From NCBI GenBank assembly GCA_002327965.1, contig DCVB01000041.1, positions 1 through 31,279 of the forward strand: a stretch of 31,279 nt of DNA, given 5' to 3'. Below the pieces are notes generated by a model that was not told the origin of the DNA, did no database searches, and was given only the letters and a program-made list of their open reading frames with translations. How positions within the stretch are numbered: position 1 is the stretch's first letter; each line of letters opens with the position of its first letter. A program made the translations under genes and the position numbers. The stretch is from Candidatus Aminicenantes bacterium UBA2199 (lineage in GTDB: Bacteria > Acidobacteriota > Aminicenantia > UBA2199). This document shows positions 8,551-14,992 of this stretch, in pieces.

Positions 8551-9045
8551 ATGGCTAGGTCTTATCGCGTCCTGTTCGTCTCGATCGTGTTCGCGTCGGT
8601 CTTCCTCGCAACGGCCGCAAGCGCCGCCGACAAGCCGTTCGATCCCTGCTCGCTGCTCACCCCGGCCGAGATCCAAGCCGTTATCGGCAAGCCGGTACAG
8701 GCCGGCACTCCCAAGGTCCAATCCAATCCGCTGGCCGGATCCGACTGCACCTATGTCGTCGGCGAATACGGTTCGCTGAACCTCCTGGTCAAGCCGCTGC
8801 AGTACGGCGAGACCCCGGAACGGGTGAAAGCCCAGTTGGCCAAGAGAAAGATGGCGGCGACCGACGTGGCCGGGATCGGCGCCGGGGCGTTTCTCACCAG
8901 CCCGGGATTCGGCATGGTCCAGATGCACGTCTTTCAGAAAGACCGTTACGTCCTGATCACGCTGATGGTCCCCGGGCTGGAGGCGCCGGCCGTCCAGCCC
9001 CTGGCGATCCAGCTGATGAAGACGGCGGTCAGCCGCATCAAGTGA
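8551..9045 (+). CDS. Secreted DUF3558-like small protein
   Basis: A 164-residue exported protein; GGAGG lies 6-7 bases before the ATG. Residues 1-26 are a Sec signal peptide ending ASA-AD. The mature start DPCSLLTPAEIQAVIGKPV, plus a second Cys in SDCTY, is the DUF3558-type pattern (two conserved cysteines, probable disulfide). Unlike many DUF3558 proteins there is no lipobox. The remaining residues form the expected alternating beta/alpha pattern. The C1 peptidase starts 74 bases downstream on the same strand, so they may be co-transcribed. Function unknown. Confidence 0.6.
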   Translation: MARSYRVLFVSIVFASVFLATAASAADKPFDPCSLLTPAEIQAVIGKPVQAGTPKVQSNPLAGSDCTYVVGEYGSLNLLVKPLQYGETPERVKAQLAKRKMAATDVAGIGAGAFLTSPGFGMVQMHVFQKDRYVLITLMVPGLEAPAVQPLAIQLMKTAVSRIK

Positions 9046-9058
9046 ATATCCGTACTCG

Positions 9059-9086
9059 GCGCAGGGCATAAGGCGAAAGGCGTATG
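9059..9086. repeat. Short degenerate heptad array (gcgtatg type)
   Basis: Four consecutive 7-base words (gcgcagg, gcataag, gcgaaag, gcgtatg) fill part of the gap between two co-directional genes. The same word family (gcgtagg, gcataag) recurs at 24006-24040 and 24221-24256. Copies are degenerate, as if decaying. Confidence 0.5.
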
Positions 9087-9119
9087 GTGAGGAAAGAGGC
9101 ACTGGGCATAGGAGGCATC

Positions 9120-10298
9120 ATGAGACGAATTAAGATAGCGCTTTTTTTCATGACAGCGATGCTGGCTTTCATTCTGTCAGCGACGCCGGCTGCCGCGGGG
9201 GCGAAAGGTGCCGACAAGCCGGCATACAAGTTCAAGACCCTCACCGAAGTCCGGCATACGCCGGTCAAGGACCAGTACCACACCGGCACCTGCTGGTGTT
9301 TCGCCACCGTATCGTTCCTGGAAGCGGAGGCGCTGCGCCTGGGCAAGGGGGAAATCGACCTCTCCGAGATGTTCGTGGTCCGCCACACCTATCCGAAAAA
9401 AGCCCTGAATTACGTGCAGATGCACGGCAACGCCGTCCACCAGCAGGGCGGGCAGGCCCACGACGTGATCGACCAGGTGCGGGAGTTCGGCATCGTGCCC
9501 GAAGAGGCCTACAGCGGCATGAACATCGGCCAGAAGCGCCACAACCACGGCGAGATGGCCGCCGTCCTGCAGGGAATGGTCGAGGCCGTCCTGAAGCGCC
9601 GGGGGACGCGGCTGACGCCCCGCTGGCTGGAGGCTTACGAGGCGGTCCTCGACACATACCTCGGCAAGGTCCCGGCGGAATTTCCCTGGCGGGGAAAGAC
9701 CTATACCGCCATGACGTTTCTCTCCGATTTCCTGGGGCTGGACCTGGACGATTACGTCGAGCTGACCTCCTACGAGCAGCATCCTTTCTACGCCAAGTGC
9801 CGCCTGGAGATTCCCGACAACTGGACCTACAACTCCGATTATTTCAACCTGCCCATCGACGAGCTGGAGTCCGTCGTCGAGAAGGCGTTGACCGGCGGCT
9901 ACTCGGTCGTCTGGGACGGCGACGTCAGTGAAAAAGACTTCTCCACGCGCGAAACCGGCTACGCCCTGGTGCCGGAGAAGGACTGGGAAGACAGGACAAC
10001 CGCCGAGCGCGAGAGGAAACCCACGTCACCGCTCAAGGAAAAGGAGGTCACCCAGGAGATGCGCACCCGGACCCTGCGCGATTTCAGCACCACCGACGAC
10101 CACCTCATGCACATCGTCGGCCTGGCCCAGGACCAGACCGGGGCCCGCTTCTACCGGATCAAGAACTCGGGAGGGACCGATCGCAAGTACGACGGCTACC
10201 TCTACATGTCGCTCCCCTATTTCCGTCTCAAGACCACGGCGCTGATGGTCAACAAGAATTCGCTTTCAGCCGAGCTGCGGGCCAAATTGCGATTGTAA
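9120..10298 (+). CDS. Secreted C1-family peptidase, bleomycin hydrolase type
   Basis: A 392-residue papain-fold cysteine peptidase of the bleomycin hydrolase/aminopeptidase C group. The ATG at 9120 has AGGAGG just upstream; residues 1-26 are a Sec signal peptide, whereas classical bleomycin hydrolases are cytosolic. Catalytic residues: Q52 and C58 in KDQYHTGTCWCFAT, H331 in DDHLMHIVGL, N349 in RIKNSGG. Between them is the long insertion normal for this family (QQGGQAHDVIDQV, helical middle). The family's usual role is aminopeptidase trimming of peptides; here it would act in the periplasm or outside. The downstream gap is a hexad repeat region. Confidence 0.9.
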   Translation: MRRIKIALFFMTAMLAFILSATPAAAGAKGADKPAYKFKTLTEVRHTPVKDQYHTGTCWCFATVSFLEAEALRLGKGEIDLSEMFVVRHTYPKKALNYVQMHGNAVHQQGGQAHDVIDQVREFGIVPEEAYSGMNIGQKRHNHGEMAAVLQGMVEAVLKRRGTRLTPRWLEAYEAVLDTYLGKVPAEFPWRGKTYTAMTFLSDFLGLDLDDYVELTSYEQHPFYAKCRLEIPDNWTYNSDYFNLPIDELESVVEKALTGGYSVVWDGDVSEKDFSTRETGYALVPEKDWEDRTTAERERKPTSPLKEKEVTQEMRTRTLRDFSTTDDHLMHIVGLAQDQTGARFYRIKNSGGTDRKYDGYLYMSLPYFRLKTTALMVNKNSLSAELRAKLRL

Positions 10299-10310
10299 TC
10301 AGAGCAACCG

Positions 10311-10422
10311 ATTGGTGTTGGTGATCGTGTTGGTGTTGGCAAGAACCCAAACGAATCAGCAGTGTCAGTGATCGTGTTCGTGTTAGCAAGGATAACAAAC
10401 GAACTGTCAGTGATAGTAGCGG
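10311..10422. repeat. Tandem repeat of about 45 bases built from hexads
   Basis: The 309-base gap after the C1 peptidase holds two units beginning GTGATCGTGTT (10321-10367 and 10368-10409) and a third partial unit from 10410 (GTGATAGTAG). Each unit ends in TGTCA. On the reverse strand the first part is a run of 6-base words (ccaaca, ccaaca, cgatca, ccaaca). Similar hexads occur at 24188-24401. The rest of the gap (10423-10607) is less ordered and shows no clear promoter. Confidence 0.75.
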
Positions 10423-10607
10423 ACAATTAAGAGATCGTTTCTTCACTTTTACTTTTGCCATTTTACTTAAGAGTTCACGCATCCCCAACCTCATCGTAAT
10501 CCTGGCGATCTCCTTTTCTCTCTATCTTTCTGGGGCTTGCCGTGAGATTTTTCCCCTCAAAAGCTTATTTACTTGGCAGAAAGAGTAATGCATCGGAGGA
10601 TGGAAAA

Positions 10608-11678
10608 ATGAAAAAATCCCTTTGCTTGACATTGCTTTCAGCCTTCCTGGCCATCCCGGCCTGGGCGGCCATGATCACCCTGACCGCGCCCAACGGCGGC
10701 GAGCGCTGGGCCCTGGGCGACCGGCAGAACATCACCTGGACCCACTCGGGGGCCAGCGGCAACGTGCGCATCAACCTGGTCAACGCCAGCGGCGGCGCGG
10801 TCGGCATCATCGCCACCGTGCCGGTCACCGACGGCCGCTACGAGTGGACCGTGGGCCGGCTGGCATCAGGCGCGGCTCCGGCCGGCGAGTACGTGATCGC
10901 GCTCTTCGTGCGCAACGAGGACATCGACGACCGCAGCAACGCTGCCTTCACGATCACCTCGGGCGACAGGTTGACGCTGCCCACGAGCACCATGGAGCCG
11001 CTCCTGTCACGCCCCCGACTCTCATCCCTGACCACGACCATCAGAGTGACCAAACCCAACACCAGGGAGGAGTTTTTGCTCGAGGATAGGAAAGCAGTGC
11101 GTTGGACTTACGCCAATGCCCGGCCCGGACAGAATGTAACCATCTTCCTCATCCGCTATCCAAACGGGTGCCACAATGCGGAATCGCGGGAAGAGATCAG
11201 CCTGGGTAATGTGCCCATCGAGAGTGGGGCTTTCTCCTGGGATATCTCCCCTTTGATCCAGCCCTGCGACAATTGCACGATCCGCCTGTCTCCTGCGGCT
11301 GCGGGGGATTTTGCTCCCGATGAAAGCGACGCATGCTTTGTCCTGAAAAGGCGCCCCACGGTGCGCGTCCTGGCCCCCAACGTCGGGGAGAGTTTCACCC
11401 GCGGATCCCCACTCAACATCATCTGGGAGGCCGACCATCTCCTCCCCCACATGAGGATACAGGTATCGCTCCTGACTTTCGATTCCGCCTGCCGCTCCTG
11501 GACGATCCGGCGGCGGCTGGCCAAGCTTCCCATCGAGCATCGTGAATACCGCTGGCCGGGAGATCCCGCCGTGGCGGCCGGCCGCTATGCGATCGAGGTC
11601 GCCATCTTGACAAGTGATGCGCTGGGTGCCGGTCGCTACGCGGAGGACATCAGCGACAACTGTTTCTCATTCAGATGA
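10608..11678 (+). CDS. Secreted PNGGE (Kre9/Knh1-like) protein 2, three domains
   Basis: A 356-residue exported protein. The ATG at 10608 has GGAGG upstream and begins a Sec signal peptide (1-21). Residues 23-117 (TAPNGGERWALG, NITW, DGRYEWTVG, DIDDRSN) are a near copy of the first domain of the protein at 3755-4951 (70 of 95 residues identical, no gaps). Two further, more divergent domains follow: about 163-265 (VTKPNTREEF...VRWTY...FSWDIS, with two CxxC-like cysteines) and 268-356 (VLAPNVGESF...LNIIWEA...YRWPGD). No anchor is visible. It looks like a modular surface or matrix protein made by duplication and shuffling; binding partner unknown. Confidence 0.8.
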   Translation: MKKSLCLTLLSAFLAIPAWAAMITLTAPNGGERWALGDRQNITWTHSGASGNVRINLVNASGGAVGIIATVPVTDGRYEWTVGRLASGAAPAGEYVIALFVRNEDIDDRSNAAFTITSGDRLTLPTSTMEPLLSRPRLSSLTTTIRVTKPNTREEFLLEDRKAVRWTYANARPGQNVTIFLIRYPNGCHNAESREEISLGNVPIESGAFSWDISPLIQPCDNCTIRLSPAAAGDFAPDESDACFVLKRRPTVRVLAPNVGESFTRGSPLNIIWEADHLLPHMRIQVSLLTFDSACRSWTIRRRLAKLPIEHREYRWPGDPAVAAGRYAIEVAILTSDALGAGRYAEDISDNCFSFR

Positions 11679-11707
11679 CGGGCAGGATTTCTCTAAAGAA
11701 AAGCTGA

Positions 11708-12253
11708 TCATTGCCTGGCTAAGGCGATCACTCTCCAGCCAAAGACGCCGATCACGCGGGTTTCCCCCACCCGCGTCTCGCGCTCCTGGTGCTGGTGGCC
11801 GTGGAGCAGCAGCCGCGGCCGGGCCCTCTCGATATAGGCGTTGAGGGCCATGAAGCCGGTGTGCACGTCGTCCTCGCGGTCATGGATGTGCCGCGGCGAA
11901 TTGTGGGAGATGAATATGTCCACGGAGGGAAAATCAGCTAGAAAAGCCTCCGCCTCCTCTTGATAATAAAGGTAGTCCCCGCGCGGCTTGTACTGCCAGC
12001 AGCCGTTCAGGCCGCCGAAGCGCCGGCCGGCGAAATCGGCGGTGCGCAGGTGCAGGTCGACGATCGGCTCCGGGAACGGCCCGGCGGAATCGTGGTTGCC
12101 CTTGACGGCGAAAACCGCCGGACAGTGCCAGGCCGCGACCGCCTCCAGGATCACTGCGTCGGCCAGGTCGCCCAGGGCCAGTAGCAGGTCGGCTTTCCCG
12201 GCCGGGCCACGCCAGTGGAAATCATCGATGTCGGCCAGGACCAGCAGGTTCAT
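11708..12253 (-). CDS. Metallophosphoesterase, calcineurin-like
   Basis: A 181-residue cytosolic phosphoesterase. GGGAGG precedes the ATG at 12253. Motifs: ADIDDFHW (D8), GDLAD (D29), KGNHD (N53, H54), SHNSP (H117), HGHQH (H153, H155). The usual first motif D-x-H is D8-I-D10 here, with a nearby H13 that may take over; I have seen this ADIDD-H variant as a recognisable subgroup. The substrate is unknown. It is preceded by the inverted repeat element at 12271-12484 and follows the Ni-SOD gene in the same direction. Confidence 0.85.
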   Translation of the reverse strand: MNLLVLADIDDFHWRGPAGKADLLLALGDLADAVILEAVAAWHCPAVFAVKGNHDSAGPFPEPIVDLHLRTADFAGRRFGGLNGCWQYKPRGDYLYYQEEAEAFLADFPSVDIFISHNSPRHIHDREDDVHTGFMALNAYIERARPRLLLHGHQHQERETRVGETRVIGVFGWRVIALARQ

Positions 12254-12270
12254 CTACAAGGACCTCCCTG

Positions 12271-12484
12271 TTGAAGAGTTGATGAGTAGATGGGTTGAAG
12301 GGTCAAGAAACCTGCGCGCGAACAGTTTATTGATCAATAATGTTCTTGTTGAAGGGTGGACGAGTAAAAGGGTTGAAGGGTCCATGGCAAAAAGAGCATT
12401 CTGCCCCTTATGCCCGAACCCTTCTACTCTTCAACACTTCAACGTTTTTTCTCTTCAACTCTAGAACCCTTCAACCCGTCAACG
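12271..12484. repeat. Inverted word-repeat element (gttgaagggt / acccttcaac)
   Basis: The gap between the Ni-SOD stop and the metallophosphoesterase start carries two arms rich in GTTGAAGGGT (12271-12304, 12348-12383) and two arms with its complement ACCCTTCAAC (12416-12444, 12451-12484). The word is 7-9 bases and less regular than at other loci. Inside lies the palindrome TTATTGATCAATAA (12327-12340), flanked by GAACA and TGTTC. Confidence 0.8.
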
Positions 12485-12495
12485 GTTTTCCTGCG

Positions 12496-12963
12496 CTATT
12501 TCTTCTTGAAATAACTGTCCTGCAGCCGGGTGAGCAGGTCCCTGAGCGTCTGCACATGGGCCAGTTCGACGGTCTGCTTGGCTTTCATCGCCGTGACGAT
12601 CAGCCGGTGGGCCAGTTCCAGCTGCTCCAGGTAGATGGATCGCGCCTCGCCGGCCTCGGCGGCCCTGGGAACCAGGCGCTGGGCCAGAAAATAGTAGGAG
12701 AGGATCTCGCTGAACTCCTCGGCGTGCTTCTCCTTGTTCATCACCCAGCGCACCACCTGGTTGTAGTTCACCGGCGCTTGCGCCGAGAGGGCGCCGATCT
12801 CCTTCATCGCCTTCTCGATCGTCGTGATGTGCTCGAACAGCAGCTTGAAGCGCGCCTCGTCGTCGTAGATGCCGCAGGGCACCTGGCAATGGGCCCCGAG
12901 ATAAGAAGCGCCCCATGCGGCCAGCAGAATGAACAACGCCGTTTTCGCAGTGAATCGTTTCAT
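12496..12963 (-). CDS. sodN: Nickel superoxide dismutase with a signal peptide
   Basis: A 155-residue nickel-type superoxide dismutase, converting superoxide to oxygen and hydrogen peroxide. The Ni-hook HCQVPCGIY is present: H25, C26, C30 and Y33 correspond exactly to His1, Cys2, Cys6 and Tyr9 of the mature enzyme, which binds nickel through its N-terminal His amine. What precedes it (residues 1-24) is a Sec-type signal peptide ending LGA, so signal peptidase cleavage would expose His1 directly and place the enzyme outside the cytoplasm. The rest is the expected four-helix bundle. No SodX-like maturation protease is encoded nearby. The ATG at 12963 has GGAGGG upstream; an in-frame start at 13041 is rejected. 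It follows the membrane protein gene by 47 bases. Confidence 0.9.
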   Translation of the reverse strand: MKRFTAKTALFILLAAWGASYLGAHCQVPCGIYDDEARFKLLFEHITTIEKAMKEIGALSAQAPVNYNQVVRWVMNKEKHAEEFSEILSYYFLAQRLVPRAAEAGEARSIYLEQLELAHRLIVTAMKAKQTVELAHVQTLRDLLTRLQDSYFKKK

Positions 12964-13010
12964 TGTCCCTCCATTTTTTAATATCGCTTTCCCATCCAGG
13001 GATGGCGGCT

Positions 13011-13535
13011 TTATTTGCGGATCAACAACCGCAAAAACCACATCCCGGCTCCGCCAAAGCAGGCCAGGGCGACCACAGGCAGCCGGGCATCGGCGGCCTT
13101 GCCGGTGAACAGCGCGAAGGAAACGGCAGCGAGGGCGATCAGCGCCAGCAGGCCGCAGATCAGCAGGTTGAGAACGAAGAACACCCGCCAGGCCTGGCCG
13201 CGCCAGGACGAATGCGGCAGGCGCTTGAGGGCGAAGAATGCGGCCAGCAGGGCGATCACGCCGGTGGATAGCAGGGCCAGGCCGGGTTTGATCTCCTGTT
13301 CCATCTTGTTGCCGATCAGGCCGGCGCCGGCCAGGACCAGCCCGATGAGCGCCAGCTGCAGGGCCAGGGTCCAGAAATACTGCAGCAGCACGGCGACCCC
13401 CAGCCAGGGGTCACTGCCTCCACCGTCACGGTAGGCGCGCCACTTGACGAACAGGTAGGCCAGCGGCGCCAGCGGCAACGCGGCATACAGGAAATACATG
13501 AGAAAGGGGAGCATTCCCAATCCGATCAGCGACAT
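13011..13535 (-). CDS. Small multi-spanning membrane protein, unknown
   Basis: A 174-residue integral membrane protein with about five hydrophobic segments (roughly residues 5-30, 42-72, 82-102, 115-140 and 150-170). I recognise no family motif. AAGGAGG sits 5 bases before the ATG at 13535, and a possible -10 (TAGAAT, complement of 13560-13565) with a weak -35 lies upstream. Ni-SOD begins 47 bases downstream in the same direction, so the two are probably co-transcribed. Confidence 0.65.
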   Translation of the reverse strand: MSLIGLGMLPFLMYFLYAALPLAPLAYLFVKWRAYRDGGGSDPWLGVAVLLQYFWTLALQLALIGLVLAGAGLIGNKMEQEIKPGLALLSTGVIALLAAFFALKRLPHSSWRGQAWRVFFVLNLLICGLLALIALAAVSFALFTGKAADARLPVVALACFGGAGMWFLRLLIRK

Positions 13536-13646
13536 ATTGGCCTCCTTGGTTTCAGGAGGATTCTAGCGCAATTTCATGAAGGAAGGAAGCATTTGAGCTG
13601 GAATTCTCTCCCCATTTCCATTATGATGGTTAGCGGAGAGTCACCC

Positions 13647-14090
13647 ATGAACGAACTGGAAAAAAAGATCTGGCGGATACTCGGAAAACCGCAGACGGCG
13701 GCGCTGGCCACGATCGGCGACGACGGCGTGCCCTGGGTGCGCTACGTGACCATCCGCGGCGAGAGCGACTTCACCCTGACCTTCTGCACCGGCCGTTCCA
13801 CCCGCAAGGCCAGGCAGATACTCGCCAATCCCGGCGTGCACCTGACCTGCGGCAACCTGCAGCCGCCCGACGGCTCGGCCTACCTGCAGATCGCCGGCCG
13901 CGCCGGGATCCGCTCTGATCTGGCGACCAAGGCGAAATACTGGCAGGACGGTTGGAGCCGCTACTTCTCCGGTCCCGACGACCCGGAATACGTCATGGTC
14001 TTCGTCACGCCGTCATCCATCGAGTACAACGCTCCGGGATCGCTTACGCCCGAAGTGTGGACAGACCCGACGTCAGACGTTAGACGTTAG
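13647..14090 (+). CDS. Pyridoxamine 5'-phosphate oxidase-like flavin split-barrel protein
   Basis: A 147-residue protein of the PNPOx-like/general stress protein 26 group. The start at 13647 (MNELEKKIW) has GCGGAGAG upstream; an earlier in-frame ATG lacks one. Visible pattern: AALATIGDDGVPWVRYVTI, then FCTGRSTRKARQI.ANP, then LQIAGRAGI, the FMN-binding split-barrel strand order. Such proteins bind FMN or F420-type cofactors; the substrate is unknown. A -10-like TATGAT at 13622-13627 may be its promoter. The last residues (SDVRR) and the TAG stop are encoded by the heptad repeat arm at 14069-14090, so the natural C-terminus may have been lengthened or altered by the repeat. Confidence 0.8.
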   Translation: MNELEKKIWRILGKPQTAALATIGDDGVPWVRYVTIRGESDFTLTFCTGRSTRKARQILANPGVHLTCGNLQPPDGSAYLQIAGRAGIRSDLATKAKYWQDGWSRYFSGPDDPEYVMVFVTPSSIEYNAPGSLTPEVWTDPTSDVRR

Positions 14091-14169
14091 TGGTCAGCAA
14101 GATAGAAGACCTCAAATCACATGCTCCTTTTTATGTCTTGCTAACGTCTGACATCTGACATCTAACGTC
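14069..14169. repeat. Inverted heptad element (agacgtt / aacgtct) between convergent genes
   Basis: Left arm 14069-14090 has three copies of the word (agacgtt-like); right arm 14141-14169 has four (aacgtct, gacatct, gacatct, aacgtct). The arms are reverse complements, and a further stem AGCAAGA (14096-14102) with TCTTGCT (14136-14142) extends the fold inward. Both flanking genes take their TAG stop from AGACGTTAG in an arm. Confidence 0.9.
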
Positions 14170-14758
14170 TCTTGCTCGATCTTTTTTTCTCGACTGAGAA
14201 GCCGAACTTGCCGATGTAGCGTCCCATCTCGTAGTAGTGACCGTGGCAGTAGCACAAAGGCCGGGCGGCGGCCAGGTCGAAGTAGCCGGTCTTGGGCTCG
14301 AAGTAGGTCGGGTCGGCGTGGACGGCCAGGATCTCGGCGATGAACAGCTGGTGACTGCCCAGTTCGCGCACCTCCCTGACCCGGCATTCGAGATTGACCG
14401 GCGACTCGGCGATCAGCGGCGCGGCGACGAGCTTGGCCGCCTGCGGCGTCAGCTTCATTTCCCTGAACTTGTCGACGTCGCGGCCGCTCTTCACGCCGCA
14501 CCAGTCGACGGCGCGGGCCATGGCCGCCGTGGTCAGGTTGATCACGAACTCGCCGCTGGCGCGGATCAGGTCGAATGAATGGCGTTGCGGCCGCAGGGCG
14601 ATGGTGCACATCGGCGGCTCGGTGCAGCAGACGCCGGTCCAGGCGACCGTGATCAGGTTCGGTCTGGCGCCGGGTTTCCCGCAGCTGACCAGCACGGCCG
14701 GCACGGGATAGAGCATGGTGCCCGGCTTCCACAGCAGTTTTCTTCCGCTCCTGGGCAT
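14162..14758 (-). CDS. Flavin reductase-like FMN-binding protein
   Basis: A 198-residue protein of the flavin reductase-like (DIM6/NTAB) split-barrel family. The ATG at 14758 has GGAGG 4 bases upstream. Features: PVPAVLVSCGKPGARPNLITVAWTG, the typical N-terminal strand/turn; IALRPQRHSFDLIRASGEFVINL; CRVREVRELGSHQLFIAEI. These proteins bind FMN, and reduce flavin with NAD(P)H in characterised cases. A Cys-rich patch CYCHGHYYEMG near the C-terminus is typical of the bacterial subgroup. The last two residues (RR) and the stop come from the repeat arm at 14141-14169. It is convergent with the PNPOx-like gene. Confidence 0.85.
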   Translation of the reverse strand: MPRSGRKLLWKPGTMLYPVPAVLVSCGKPGARPNLITVAWTGVCCTEPPMCTIALRPQRHSFDLIRASGEFVINLTTAAMARAVDWCGVKSGRDVDKFREMKLTPQAAKLVAAPLIAESPVNLECRVREVRELGSHQLFIAEILAVHADPTYFEPKTGYFDLAAARPLCYCHGHYYEMGRYIGKFGFSVEKKRSSKRR

Positions 14759-14992
14759 GGGACCTCCATCAGGGGACTCGATCGCATCCGCATCCCTCAC
14801 CGAGTATCATGCCATTGATTGCCTGTTATTGCCAGTCCCATTCTTTTCCGCCGGAACTTTCGCAGCGCGGAGGCTTCAGCAGGAACGCCCCGGCAAGGGA
14901 GAGCCGGAGCGGGAGGCCGATGACCAATTAGATCTTCAGCGCCGACCGCATTTCCTCCCGATGTGGCTTGTGCCGGATGGGACAATCCAGGG

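Noticed and set aside
14759..14992. Gene or RNA in the 234-base gap
   Set aside because: No start signals, repeat words or clear structured RNA were visible; it appears to be plain intergenic DNA.
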